A DNA stretch of 64,000 nt from Pomphorhynchus laevis (taxonomy: Eukaryota; Acanthocephala; Palaeacanthocephala; Echinorhynchida; Pomphorhynchidae), in contig WNNJ02002430.1 of the NCBI GenBank assembly GCA_012934845.2, positions 1 to 64,000 on the forward strand, given 5' to 3'. The notes under the pieces are model-generated. The model searched no databases. It saw nothing but the letters and a program-made list of their open reading frames with translations, and was not told where the DNA came from. The number at the start of each line of letters is the position of its first letter. Positions within the stretch are counted from its first letter, which is position 1. Below, piece after piece: positions 59,801 through 60,854 of the stretch. The translations under genes and the position numbers were made by a program.

Positions 59801-60178
59801 ATATGAAAAATATTTTGGATGAAAAAAATCGTAAATATTTATTAATAAGTTAAAATTTTGAAGTCATTTATTTATATTTATATTTTATTTCAAAAAACTG
59901 CATTCAAAATTTATTACCTCAATCACTCTTTGCATTTGTGGATTGTTAAGCATAATTGATCTAAGCAATTCAGGATTACTCATAAGTCCTTGAACCATAG
60001 GATTACTTAGAAGGTTTTGAATTGCATTTGGATCAGTCTGAAGTGTGCGAAAAAGATTTTGTTGAATTTCATTAAAATTTGCATTTCCAAATGGAAGGCT
60101 CGAAAATGGTGCAGGTGGTAATCCGGGTAATGTTGCAGCCCCTTCAGTATGTTGATCAATATTCGGTTGTTGCGATAC
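6680..60178 (-). CDS. Ubqn: ubiquilin gene (5' exons outside the window)
   Basis: Eight exons on the minus strand join in consistent phase into a ubiquilin: STI1 repeats ([33 protein letters not shown]), the invariant block [16 protein letters not shown], a Ser/Asn-rich linker with DPLPNPWA, two further STI1 blocks, and a C-terminal UBA ([19 protein letters not shown]). Ubiquilins carry ubiquitinated and membrane proteins to the proteasome. The N-terminal ubiquitin-like domain is not found before 64,000, so its exons must lie further upstream. Introns are about 7.4, 0.04, 5.6, 2.1, 0.4, 36.5 and 0.1 kb. All exons have GT-AG borders and no stop, so the gene looks functional despite the transposon load. 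A phase-neutral extra exon may lie at 21,255-21,359. Confidence 0.9.
6873..6984 (-). CDS. Ubqn: ubiquilin exon with linker and UBA first half
   Basis: The exon encodes a Gln/Pro/Thr linker and [20 protein letters not shown], the MGF loop of the UBA domain. Acceptor ggttAG, donor GTTAGT; it starts in phase 0 and ends in phase 1. Confidence 0.9.
6985..7440. other. AT-rich intron sequence
   Basis: Start of the large ubiquilin intron. Only AT-rich sequence is visible, with no coding match, before the first LINE copy. Confidence 0.5.
7462..8001 (+). pseudogene. LINE copy A, N-terminal region before the RT
   Basis: 179 residues matching the domain before the RT in the sister copies: [20 protein letters not shown], then [18 protein letters not shown], then [11 protein letters not shown]. 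No catalytic motif lies here; the RT follows in another frame. Confidence 0.75.
8474..8845 (+). pseudogene. LINE copy A, RT palm and thumb
   Basis: Contains [15 protein letters not shown] with the YADD catalytic aspartates, then [16 protein letters not shown] and a GLLGSFIG motif. The upstream palm motifs are in other frames, so no complete RT remains. Confidence 0.8.
10230..10640 (+). pseudogene. LINE copy B, RT palm
   Basis: Encodes [15 protein letters not shown] (motif B) and [13 protein letters not shown] (motif C, YADD intact). Motif A lies in the overlapping frame just upstream. Confidence 0.78.
11117..11950 (+). pseudogene. LINE copy B, zinc knuckle and restriction-like endonuclease
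   Basis: 277 uninterrupted residues. [11 protein letters not shown] is followed by [18 protein letters not shown], a C-x-C...H-x4-C knuckle as in R2-like elements, then [10 protein letters not shown], and the nuclease core [11 protein letters not shown]...[11 protein letters not shown] with conserved aspartates. In R2-group LINEs this PD-(D/E)XK-like domain nicks the target site. It is the best preserved nuclease in the array. Confidence 0.82.
12302..12949 (+). pseudogene. LINE copy C, cysteine-rich N-terminal domain
   Basis: Begins [20 protein letters not shown] and continues [21 protein letters not shown], a run of paired cysteines that probably binds zinc. Downstream [18 protein letters not shown] matches the helical region before the RT in copies A and D. 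An in-frame ATG also exists at 12,272; the 12,302 start is favoured because copy D starts at the same position. The role, probably RNA or DNA binding, is inferred. Confidence 0.75.
13492..14289 (+). pseudogene. LINE copy C, reverse transcriptase core
   Basis: 265 residues spanning [30 protein letters not shown] (motif A), [15 protein letters not shown] (motif B), [14 protein letters not shown] (motif C) and [12 protein letters not shown] (motif D). The catalytic aspartates are all present. It ends at a stop before the thumb. Confidence 0.85.
14332..15277 (+). pseudogene. LINE copy C, linker, zinc knuckle and endonuclease in several frames
   Basis: 14,332-14,646 gives [14 protein letters not shown] and KGASSWLTI; 14,743-15,174 gives the knuckle and [18 protein letters not shown]; the last part switches frame before [12 protein letters not shown]. 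The domain order equals copy B. Confidence 0.78.
16062..17105 (+). pseudogene. LINE copy D, reverse transcriptase
   Basis: 347 residues without a stop: [63 protein letters not shown] (motif A), [15 protein letters not shown] (motif B), [13 protein letters not shown] (motif C). This is the longest intact RT in the array. The thumb is in the next frame. Confidence 0.87.
17036..17752 (+). pseudogene. LINE copy D, thumb and linker
   Basis: Encodes [11 protein letters not shown], the helical [13 protein letters not shown] segment and [17 protein letters not shown], matching the region between RT and zinc knuckle in the sister copies. It overlaps the RT frame by 70 bases, which points to a single frameshift. 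Confidence 0.8.
17931..18362 (+). pseudogene. LINE copy D, restriction-like endonuclease
   Basis: [19 protein letters not shown] followed by [13 protein letters not shown] and [17 protein letters not shown]. The nuclease core aspartates are present; the preceding knuckle is in another frame. Confidence 0.78.
18928..19710 (+). pseudogene. LINE copy E, RT with mutated catalytic box
   Basis: Shows [55 protein letters not shown] and [12 protein letters not shown]. The second-position Asp of the YADD box, essential for metal binding, is Tyr here (about 19,446-19,457). Confidence 0.82.
20069..20866 (+). pseudogene. LINE copy E, zinc knuckle and endonuclease
   Basis: 265 residues: [38 protein letters not shown] (knuckle), [12 protein letters not shown], then [19 protein letters not shown] and [14 protein letters not shown]. 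It ends at the natural C-terminus seen in the other copies (GFGLIKSNS). Confidence 0.82.
21255..21359 (-). CDS. possible extra ubiquilin linker exon
   Basis: On the minus strand an acceptor (atcAG) and donor (GTAACT) bracket 105 bases encoding [18 protein letters not shown] and [13 protein letters not shown], a composition like ubiquilin linkers. It is phase 1 at both ends, which does not match the neighbouring exons as I place them, so at least one more exon or another splice site would be needed. It may be chance sequence next to the HSP90 retrocopy. Confidence 0.25.
21364..22651 (+). pseudogene. Hsp90 pseudogene: HSP90 (cytosolic) retrocopy, 5'-truncated and decayed
   Basis: Intron-free sequence matching cytosolic HSP90 from the middle domain to the C-terminus: [66 protein letters not shown], and the terminal MEDVD (MEEVD in active HSP90, the TPR co-chaperone tail). 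The frame breaks in an A-run near 21,540, again near 21,890, and after QYG near 22,293 where about eight bases are lost. The N-terminal ATPase domain is missing. It is richer in GC than its surroundings, antisense to ubiquilin and inside its intron. It is most likely an old processed copy; no clear poly(A) tract or target duplication is seen. Confidence 0.9.
22652..23464. other. AT-rich intron sequence
   Basis: No coding match. A weak resemblance to the Naiad tail is visible at about 23,250-23,335. Confidence 0.35.
23465..24297. repeat. pair of Naiad pseudo-LTR tails in inverted orientation
   Basis: Arms at 23,623-23,915 (sense on +) and 24,000-24,294 (sense on -) are inverted copies of the tail that ends the Naiad element at 34.7-35.6 kb. 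A direct repeat of about 75 bases beginning GAGGTCATATTACCGGG precedes the first arm (about 23,477) and sits between the arms (about 23,935). Head-to-head partial copies are typical of PLE insertions. Confidence 0.75.
24968..25387. mobile_element. small terminal-inverted-repeat DNA element
   Basis: Inverted repeats of about 40 bases start GTGGCGCGCCCAGCGCGCCA on the left and mirror it on the right with two or three differences. A seven-base AATAAAT duplication flanks the element inside an otherwise continuous Naiad tail. It is about 420 bases long and contains one short ORF. The superfamily is not certain. Confidence 0.75.
25090..25317 (+). pseudogene. integrase-like C-terminal tail in the inverted-repeat element
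   Basis: 75 residues with [20 protein letters not shown]...SFF...LSRIKKI. This resembles the small beta-barrel after the catalytic core in KRBA2-like or Ginger-type integrases (GDxVLxxxDFDNN). The catalytic domain is absent, so the element would be non-autonomous. The family assignment is from memory and tentative. Confidence 0.45.
25985..26157. repeat. left arm of an inverted repeat bracketing a LINE
   Basis: The left arm, with core 26,101-26,157, pairs with 29,796-29,880 in inverted orientation over about 60-90 bases around GAGGTAGAAAATTTATT. The left side has an internal partial duplication (26,047-26,100). It may be the end of a DNA transposon into which the LINE inserted. Confidence 0.65.
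26769..27194 (+). pseudogene. LINE AP-type endonuclease fragment
   Basis: [17 protein letters not shown] near the start is the catalytic Gln-Glu motif, and [14 protein letters not shown] near the end is the GDFN motif of AP-like endonucleases. Between them lies [16 protein letters not shown]. The C-terminal His motif is missing. Confidence 0.65.
28128..29189 (+). pseudogene. LINE reverse transcriptase fragments
   Basis: 28,128-28,481 gives [21 protein letters not shown] and ending MDVGG; 28,465-28,656 [13 protein letters not shown] (motif A); 28,653-29,189 [15 protein letters not shown] (motif C) and [15 protein letters not shown] (motif D). Three frames are needed, and motif B is degraded. 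Confidence 0.72.
29200..29795. repeat. AT-rich stretch with an imperfect palindrome
   Basis: 29,576-29,690 folds back on itself: the left end CCCAACCAAAGAAATCCCAA mirrors GATCATATTTGGCTGGGG with mismatches. It could be a fold-back element. Nothing else is recognised. Confidence 0.4.
29796..29880. repeat. right arm of the inverted repeat bracketing a LINE
   Basis: Reverse complement of the arm at 25,985-26,157, with a 20-base unique stretch (GCAGGGCGTCTTGCC region) absent from one of the left copies. Confidence 0.65.
30170..31095. repeat. unclassified repeat module with promoter-like and first-exon-like parts
   Basis: A unit of about 100 bases around TATTGTATCAGTAGCTGATG occurs inverted at about 30,170-30,271 and direct at 30,408-30,475 and 30,505-30,607; a related piece is at 30,985-31,090. 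Two direct copies continue into a TATATATA box, then GTAACAATG(C/A)CTGCACAG followed by GTATAT, which reads as a short ATG exon with a splice donor. A perfect 12-bp hairpin (GTTTCACGTTTC, loop TACC) lies at 30,479-30,506. It may be the end of a retroelement; no protein is present. Confidence 0.5.
31331..31473. repeat. two-unit tandem repeat
   Basis: Units of about 63 bases at 31,331-31,394 and 31,411-31,473 share AATCACCAAA...GAGTTTGTTAAACTTCGATC, directly before the RTE target duplication. Confidence 0.75.
31826..33637 (+). CDS. RTE LINE ORF: AP-endonuclease and start of RT
   Basis: 603 residues. [19 protein letters not shown] and [11 protein letters not shown] are the endonuclease start (catalytic Asn and Glu), then [12 protein letters not shown] and [10 protein letters not shown], and a terminal QHRPIIAVM motif. 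From about residue 530, [20 protein letters not shown] opens the RT. The initiating ATG could be at 31,826 or a few codons later. The frame stops at 33,637, just before motif A. Related sequences are often annotated as craniofacial-development-protein-2-like; that is the transposon, not a host gene. Confidence 0.88.
   Translation: MTIGCCDMPVTKSNRRIMTEKPSNVCTGTRAYTAIDAAGRVPARPKNIRGFLTQGRRRGASKQVQRNKETSGEKIRVASLNVNTLTGNVEAIASMLRRRQIDICALQETRWNGSKAYNMEQKRGNCGYKLLYYGTVGTSSGVGIAISDRLRDSVMEVSRHTDRLMKISIATVDRIAHIFSAYAPQTGRSVMEKDAFWETLDAHTREISPADLIIIAGDLNGHVGQTADGSPCHGGKGYVRRNKDGERIIEFADSHDLVITNTWFIKRSTQLPTYYSTNIKTQIDYILVRRKNLSTVTNVKALPYETLTTQHRPIIAVMKIKPPQQNEMENRTGPSRTKWWNFGDREAEIISRILLPEVTTVEETWSKTAHIVHTIVDKTLSRTKAGKIYIKRDTWLWTEDVKSKVKDKKRMFHISLGDKTQANLHAYHLVKINSKKAVAIARSVHHDKVHKRLDTRDSERDLFRLVKRRHQNPQNIEKFYCINGRDGKLIIDRQKVRDRQRDHFKEISNEEFPHLPIPKVAETSSPLPQISEDEVKDALKRMMSSKSTGPHDIATELRKAESWDPIPWLTSFFNKIIDEYRITSDWQSSTTIQIWKKRGNVAD
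33638..34701 (+). pseudogene. RTE LINE RT, palm to C-terminal domain, broken
   Basis: Pieces in several frames: [15 protein letters not shown] and [14 protein letters not shown] (motif A), [12 protein letters not shown] (motif B), [14 protein letters not shown] (34,060-34,404, motif C), then [14 protein letters not shown] near 34,640, the conserved C-terminal motif. At least four frameshifts or stops. The coding sequence stops where the Naiad tail begins. Confidence 0.82.
34702..35256 (-). repeat. second, truncated Naiad tail in tandem
   Basis: Near-identical to 35,257-35,815 in the antisense of the RT C-terminus, 3' UTR, structured region and AT-rich end (GCTAACTGAGTCTACGTA). Both copies end at a similar boundary. 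Confidence 0.82.
35503..35599 (-). ncRNA. predicted structured RNA (hairpin plus pseudoknot) in the Naiad tail
   Basis: On the element's sense strand: a hairpin AAATACA...TGTATTT (35,560-35,582), then GGCCCC (35,554-35,559) pairing with GGGGCC (35,523-35,528), crossed by CTGCTATG (35,545-35,552) pairing with CATAGCAG (35,503-35,510). The crossing order equals that of HDV-like ribozymes, but no P3 or P4 helix is obvious. Copies at 23.65, 24.25, 25.45, 34.95, 41.0, 49.25 and 58.72 kb keep most pairs, some by paired changes. Function unknown. Confidence 0.5.
35627..37024 (-). CDS. Naiad reverse transcriptase
   Basis: 465 residues, no stop. Motifs in order: [16 protein letters not shown] and [18 protein letters not shown] (fingers), [12 protein letters not shown] (motif A), [20 protein letters not shown] (motif B), [14 protein letters not shown] (motif C, YIDD), and the thumb. 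The PLE RT is the closest relative of telomerase RT. A lysine-rich start at 37,024 is only the frame's first ATG; the protein continues upstream through the CxC linker in another frame. Strongly AT-rich codons. Confidence 0.88.
   Translation of the reverse strand: MKITNNYKRKDKINKDMYKELTKLKDNYIITTIDKASNNFVFICKKLYYDILMKEVNSNDLNVNPTYERSELSLETIITSHCSIMDKKGIKVELDNKTIPILYWNPKLHKNPIKPRFICSAFKCTLKPLSVYMNKILKVIKAHFKKYCKVIEINTGIKHYFSINSTKEFLEQTKGINFQNINTYDFSTLYTNLDLVDIKEALVKLINLIFGKRYTYICYNNYNAYLTKIKPSNKYKYMDKIELIESLNILINQNYLKVGTSIFRQVKGVPMGGNSSPIIADLFLSFIEYEFVHNCVKTKSKQYKYMKYMFRYIDDICVFNSNNFYSISEHIYPESLILNKTNINDKEGVYLDMNIKLTLTKTTINLYRKDDIFKFTRNIFLHEHSCIPYNIKYNTLNNEILRIATICNDIGFLQNHLNNLIDTYFKLGYYKNNIKQKIVKYINQHNNIKNKFKLLSGKFLWMDNK
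37277..37736 (-). pseudogene. Naiad linker between endonuclease and RT, with CxC motif
   Basis: 151 residues beginning [18 protein letters not shown], helical and Asn/Lys-rich, ending at a frame break exactly where the motif [20 protein letters not shown] reads in the adjoining frame (37,277-37,291 for CNCKS). This short CxC-bearing domain between the two enzymes is a hallmark of Naiad and Chlamys elements. Confidence 0.78.
37740..38230 (-). pseudogene. Naiad N-terminal GIY-YIG endonuclease
   Basis: [20 protein letters not shown] then [21 protein letters not shown], with the GIY-YIG tyrosines (VVYLI, QYIEKT; the usual QYVGKT is altered) and the catalytic Arg, followed by HMRLIGHDI and FILEHI (histidines and Glu). 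Cysteines and histidines fit the CCHH pattern of PLE nucleases. The upstream cysteine-rich start is missing. Confidence 0.82.
38480..38980. other. AT-rich intron sequence
   Basis: No gene, motif or strong repeat recognised. Confidence 0.4.
38983..39114. repeat. two-unit tandem repeat
   Basis: Two units of about 66 bases (38,983-39,048; 39,051-39,114) share ACCAAAATATGAGTTT...ATTTTTGGGCAA. Confidence 0.75.
39400..39560. repeat. dispersed repeat, diverged copy
   Basis: Resembles 52,985-53,135 and the inverted 45,795-45,960: GACTATTGCAA...GTCGAAAATATGTGAA followed by an AT-rich stretch and AACGCC. No protein; origin unknown. Confidence 0.4.
39755..40460 (-). mobile_element. Naiad fragments, two overlapping RT C-terminal pieces
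   Basis: A tail start (AACTGAGTTTACTTA) is followed on the minus strand by two tandem pieces of the RT: a first decayed one and 40,053-40,379 with [17 protein letters not shown] and [18 protein letters not shown]. About 80 percent like the 36-kb Naiad by eye. Confidence 0.75.
40730..41045 (-). repeat. diverged Naiad tail
   Basis: The sense strand is minus. It keeps the tail landmarks (GAATTGACTTATAAAAAGAC and a CTATGCTATCAG block). Its helix bases differ from the consensus in paired fashion (GACTTC with GGGTC; AAATACG with CGTATTT), which supports a folded RNA. Confidence 0.6.
41100..43240 (+). mobile_element. decayed RLE-type LINE (relative of the 55-58 kb element)
   Basis: A 5' UTR-like region with short CCGACGTACC repeats (41,215-41,275) leads to coding remnants in many frames: [19 protein letters not shown] (41,498-41,719), [19 protein letters not shown] near 42,290, [20 protein letters not shown] and [13 protein letters not shown] (42,537-42,824). 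The YLDD box and GIQQGDQ match the second RLE family. Ten or more breaks; old. Confidence 0.65.
43515..43619 (-). CDS. Ubqn: ubiquilin exon (last STI1 block)
   Basis: Encodes [20 protein letters not shown] and [15 protein letters not shown], the NPRAMQALLQIQQGLQ block of ubiquilins. Acceptor ttaAG. Donor GTATAT at 43,514 keeps phase 0 with the UBA exon; an alternative donor GTATGA at 43,503 would give phase 2 and would require another exon. Confidence 0.82.
43751..43912. repeat. fold-back repeat with an extra direct copy
   Basis: GATAGGAAGGTTGGGAGTAT at 43,755 mirrors ATGCTACTAACCTTCCTATC at 43,807; a third, direct copy lies near 43,875-43,912. About 80 bases across; likely a tiny MITE. Confidence 0.6.
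44034..44263 (-). CDS. Ubqn: ubiquilin exon (STI1 repeats)
   Basis: Encodes [20 protein letters not shown] and [22 protein letters not shown]1-type helices that bind hydrophobic clients. Acceptor atAG, donor CAG/GTAAAA. Phases 1 in and 0 out match both neighbours. Confidence 0.88.
44264..44990. other. AT-rich intron sequence
   Basis: No feature recognised; a 66-codon frame at 44,754-44,954 has no family resemblance. Confidence 0.4.
45010..45700 (-). mobile_element. canonical PLE fragment: RT C-terminus and GIY-YIG start
   Basis: On the minus strand the order is RT end ([34 protein letters not shown]) then [20 protein letters not shown], the GIY-YIG opening. Endonuclease after RT marks the canonical group, distinct from the Naiads here. 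Multiple frame breaks. Confidence 0.7.
45740..45960. repeat. dispersed repeat of about 220 bases
   Basis: Parts recur inverted at 58,560-58,660 (TTTTTTGTATGAAATTTAAT) and 52,985-53,135 (TTGTCCAATGATACGTTCGA), and diverged at 39,400-39,560. It ends near a TTGCAATAGTCC motif and a hairpin AAGTGTTATGTTTTTATA (45,959-46,000). No coding capacity. Confidence 0.6.
46374..46589 (-). CDS. Ubqn: ubiquilin exon (central linker)
   Basis: Ser/Thr/Asn-rich, with the landmark [14 protein letters not shown] found in animal ubiquilins between the STI1 groups. Acceptor ttttAG, donor CTG/GTATTT, phase 1 on both sides. Confidence 0.88.
46918..47095. repeat. fold-back (MITE-like) element
   Basis: The left arm AGGTATAGTTAAACGACAA with ATTTTGATATTTCG mirrors CGAAATATCAAAATGATTTT and TTGTAGTTCAACTATACCT. 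Non-coding. Confidence 0.65.
47088..47344. repeat. two-unit tandem duplication
   Basis: Units of about 122 bases (47,088-47,209 and 47,222-47,344), over 90 percent alike, ending AAACGGAAGGCAACACCC. Each has an inner hairpin CTGTATTAAAAATTTTAATACAG. Confidence 0.8.
47380..47520. repeat. near-perfect fold-back element
   Basis: ATTGTAAGTTTTTATATCTA at 47,411 mirrors TAGATATAAAAACTTACAAT at about 47,465, extending outward to CATCAAGA/TCTTGATG. Arms of about 60 bases around a 25-base loop. Confidence 0.8.
47670..48487 (+). mobile_element. Naiad tail followed by an RT fragment
   Basis: 47,670-47,970 is a tail (sense +) lacking its first helix strand. 48,065-48,487 encodes [20 protein letters not shown] (motif B) and [15 protein letters not shown] (motif C, with Cys before IDD). 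One stop separates the two halves. The fragment ends in a TTTAATAGTAGTGATCATTT duplication. Confidence 0.75.
48740..49345 (-). mobile_element. Naiad RT C-terminal remnants and tail, rearranged
   Basis: Antisense pieces match the RT C-terminus (48,740-49,140), with a stray tail end at 48,896. 49,183-49,345 holds a short sense piece and a longer antisense tail containing the crossing-helix region. Confidence 0.6.
49740..50240 (+). pseudogene. C-terminal fragment of the second RLE LINE family
   Basis: 157 residues (frame from 49,763). [20 protein letters not shown] matches [20 protein letters not shown] at the C-terminus of the 55-kb element; the rest is Asp-rich and not recognised. Only this 3' end is present. 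Confidence 0.55.
50285..50355. repeat. short palindromes
   Basis: GCATGAATGATCATGTAAAT/GATCATTCATGC and AATTTTGATCATGAATGATC/AAAATT are back-to-back hairpins. Confidence 0.6.
50485..51790 (+). mobile_element. RLE-type LINE remnant, copy G of the array family
   Basis: RT motif B ([15 protein letters not shown]) near 50,500, a broken motif [15 protein letters not shown] (51,077-51,283), nuclease tail ([20 protein letters not shown]) and the 3' UTR motif GGACCCACTAGCGAGTAACC at 51,729-51,748. Very decayed. Confidence 0.7.
51790..52214. other. AT-rich intron sequence
   Basis: No coding signal; contains the tail of copy G and intron sequence up to the donor of the next exon. Confidence 0.4.
52215..52326 (-). 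CDS. Ubqn: ubiquilin exon (GGYNAL...DFQEPMLNA block)
   Basis: Encodes [20 protein letters not shown] then [17 protein letters not shown], the most conserved stretch in ubiquilins. Acceptor ttaatAG, donor A/GTAAGC, phase 0 in and 1 out. Confidence 0.93.
52327..52367 (-). other. 41-bp intron of ubiquilin
   Basis: From GTTTTT to TTTTTTAATAG between INLE and SLPGG. Removing it restores the conserved [12 protein letters not shown] junction. Confidence 0.88.
52368..52496 (-). CDS. Ubqn: ubiquilin exon (STI1)
   Basis: Encodes [20 protein letters not shown] and [20 protein letters not shown], matching the [20 protein letters not shown] block. Acceptor ttgtAG, phase 0. Confidence 0.92.
52497..53267. 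other. AT-rich intron sequence with a dispersed repeat
   Basis: 52,985-53,135 is an inverted copy of part of the 45.8-kb repeat. The rest shows nothing. Confidence 0.45.
53268..55223 (-). pseudogene. carbonyl-reductase-like SDR fused to an unrelated N-terminal region
   Basis: A continuous frame of 576 codons to a TAA at 53,493, then 75 more in-frame codons to 53,268. The C-terminal 280 residues are a carbonyl-reductase-type short-chain dehydrogenase: [50 protein letters not shown], then, after the in-frame stop, [20 protein letters not shown]. Asn, Ser, Tyr and Lys catalytic residues are present. The NADPH-binding TGxxxGIG start is missing; from [16 protein letters not shown] back, the sequence becomes a 390-residue Asn/Asp/His/Ser-rich region of unknown origin. 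The stop replaces one residue with no shift in the alignment. The first codon drawn (55,223) is GTG and the frame stays open a little further upstream. It is probably a retrocopied or exon-shuffled chimera inside a ubiquilin intron. Confidence 0.75.
55235..55819 (-). pseudogene. second-family LINE, restriction-like endonuclease
   Basis: [20 protein letters not shown] and [10 protein letters not shown] are the PD...D core; [20 protein letters not shown] follows, with the KY and the late conserved FEGW and [14 protein letters not shown]. The frame is continuous to the end of the element. Confidence 0.78.
55826..56371 (-). pseudogene. second-family LINE, linker and zinc knuckle
   Basis: [35 protein letters not shown], then [18 protein letters not shown], a CxxC...H-x4-C knuckle, and [15 protein letters not shown] stop separates it from the nuclease. 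Confidence 0.82.
56543..57910 (-). CDS. second-family LINE, reverse transcriptase
   Basis: 455 residues without a stop: [56 protein letters not shown] (motif A), [19 protein letters not shown] (motif B), [16 protein letters not shown] (motif C, YLDD), [10 protein letters not shown] (motif D). All catalytic aspartates are present. It shares its gene order with the array LINEs but not its sequence class. Confidence 0.88.
   Translation of the reverse strand: MPTTCKGRYKLEKHICESIRAYATTASTDVLSMIQTPHKYANRQLNGNSEIACINLTKHGNYCKALQRLVSGGIVSPSTQTWTALQILHPLTYSIWRDQPLSSPNLIERLLNNPISSISVGHETVIAAVNSFTSASGPGCLGLRPEHLQDMLRANSGGSLAENLTHLVNHLLAGLAPSEVAPYIAGANLIALPKKDGVIRPIAVGETLRRLCSKCICLQLRKRFAGLLQPTQLGVATPNAVERIVHNIRRIHELHANDNNWAWAKIDLSNAFNSLSRAHLRATVRENVPELLPWFDFSYKCKALLRFSPQDPLNSCEGVQQGDPLGPFLFALAIKKTIEHVSHIPGINLNMWYLDDGIVGGTPSAIASALGWLDTSFKAIKLQLNWRKTEVIGTPEAVSSCLALLSEMVSENTSGNMHLLGIPIGDESFIETHLTNEILPPLIQTIDAVAKLPDP
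57923..58384 (-). pseudogene. second-family LINE, N-terminal zinc finger
   Basis: [20 protein letters not shown] then [19 protein letters not shown] gives a CxxC...H...C pattern; the rest ([20 protein letters not shown]) matches the helical region before the RT. The stop at 57,923 separates it from the RT. Confidence 0.72.
58560..58860 (+). repeat. dispersed repeat followed by a Naiad tail
   Basis: 58,560-58,660 is an inverted piece of the 45.7-kb repeat. 58,690-58,860 is a sense Naiad tail keeping the hairpin, GGCCCC/GGGGCC and most of the second helix (CTGCTATA/CATAGCAG). Confidence 0.72.
58865..59520 (-). mobile_element. canonical PLE fragment: RT end and GIY-YIG
   Basis: 59,400-59,143 reads as the region after the RT ([20 protein letters not shown]), then 59,015-58,880 [20 protein letters not shown] and [16 protein letters not shown], a GIY-YIG nuclease with the catalytic Arg. 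RT precedes endonuclease, so this is a canonical PLE, different from the two other PLE groups here. Broken in three or four places. Confidence 0.72.
59588..59755. repeat. fold-back (MITE-like) element
   Basis: GGATCAATAAACACTGATTT and TATTTATATTTCGCTAG mirror CTAACGAAATATGAATATAA and ATTAGTGCTTATTGATTC. Non-coding. Confidence 0.7.
59918..60178 (-). CDS. Ubqn: ubiquilin exon (first STI1 in the window)
   Basis: 87 codons: a Pro/Gly-rich stretch, then [20 protein letters not shown] and [20 protein letters not shown], the first STI1 motif pair. Acceptor tcttAG, donor GAG/GTAATA, phase 0 at both ends. It is the most 5' exon found. Confidence 0.9.
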
Positions 60179-60300
60179 CTAAGATAAAAACATATTTAAT
60201 TAAAAAATATTTATTGGGATCATTAAATCGTAAGAATATAATTGTGATTTTTTTTGATTTATGCTGTTCGATACATGAGTTGGGGTGTTGTGTTATATAT

Positions 60301-60420
60301 ATTGATAATCGGATCAACTAACTGAATCTACGCATTTTATAAATTGAAAAAATTGTTAAAAAATTTATAATCAAATAATAAATAATAAATTAATAGTTAA
60401 ATTAATATAATTTATTATAC
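60301..60420 (-). repeat. Naiad tail end
   Basis: GGATCAACTAACTGAATCTACG matches the extreme end of the Naiad tail, followed by AT-rich sequence. Confidence 0.5.
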
Positions 60421-60854
60421 AAAATAAAACAATACAATAACGGTTAAAGAAAACAAGCCAATAAGTTATAATTGCGTTTTTCTAAATCATCTTTAATAAT
60501 TTAAGATGTTCCTGTAACATTCCTTTGCGGTTGAACAAGGAGCTTGGAGTCAGGCTGAAGCAACTTGAGCGAAATACAATGAACTTTTACTATATATAAT
60601 TTAAGACTTTACTATATGATGTTAAGACTTTAATATATATGTAGAGAGATAATATTTACATTAGAGCGAATATACATGCAATAAAAAACTTACGATTTGT
60701 CTTACAATAAAAAATATCATACAATTCAACGACAACCATCGACGACAATCATCAACGGAAACCATCGATAACAACCATGGAAGACAATCATAGACGGCAA
60801 GAACAAATTTGTTAGCATCGAGCTAATTACAGCAAAAGATTGCGTAGCCTCACC

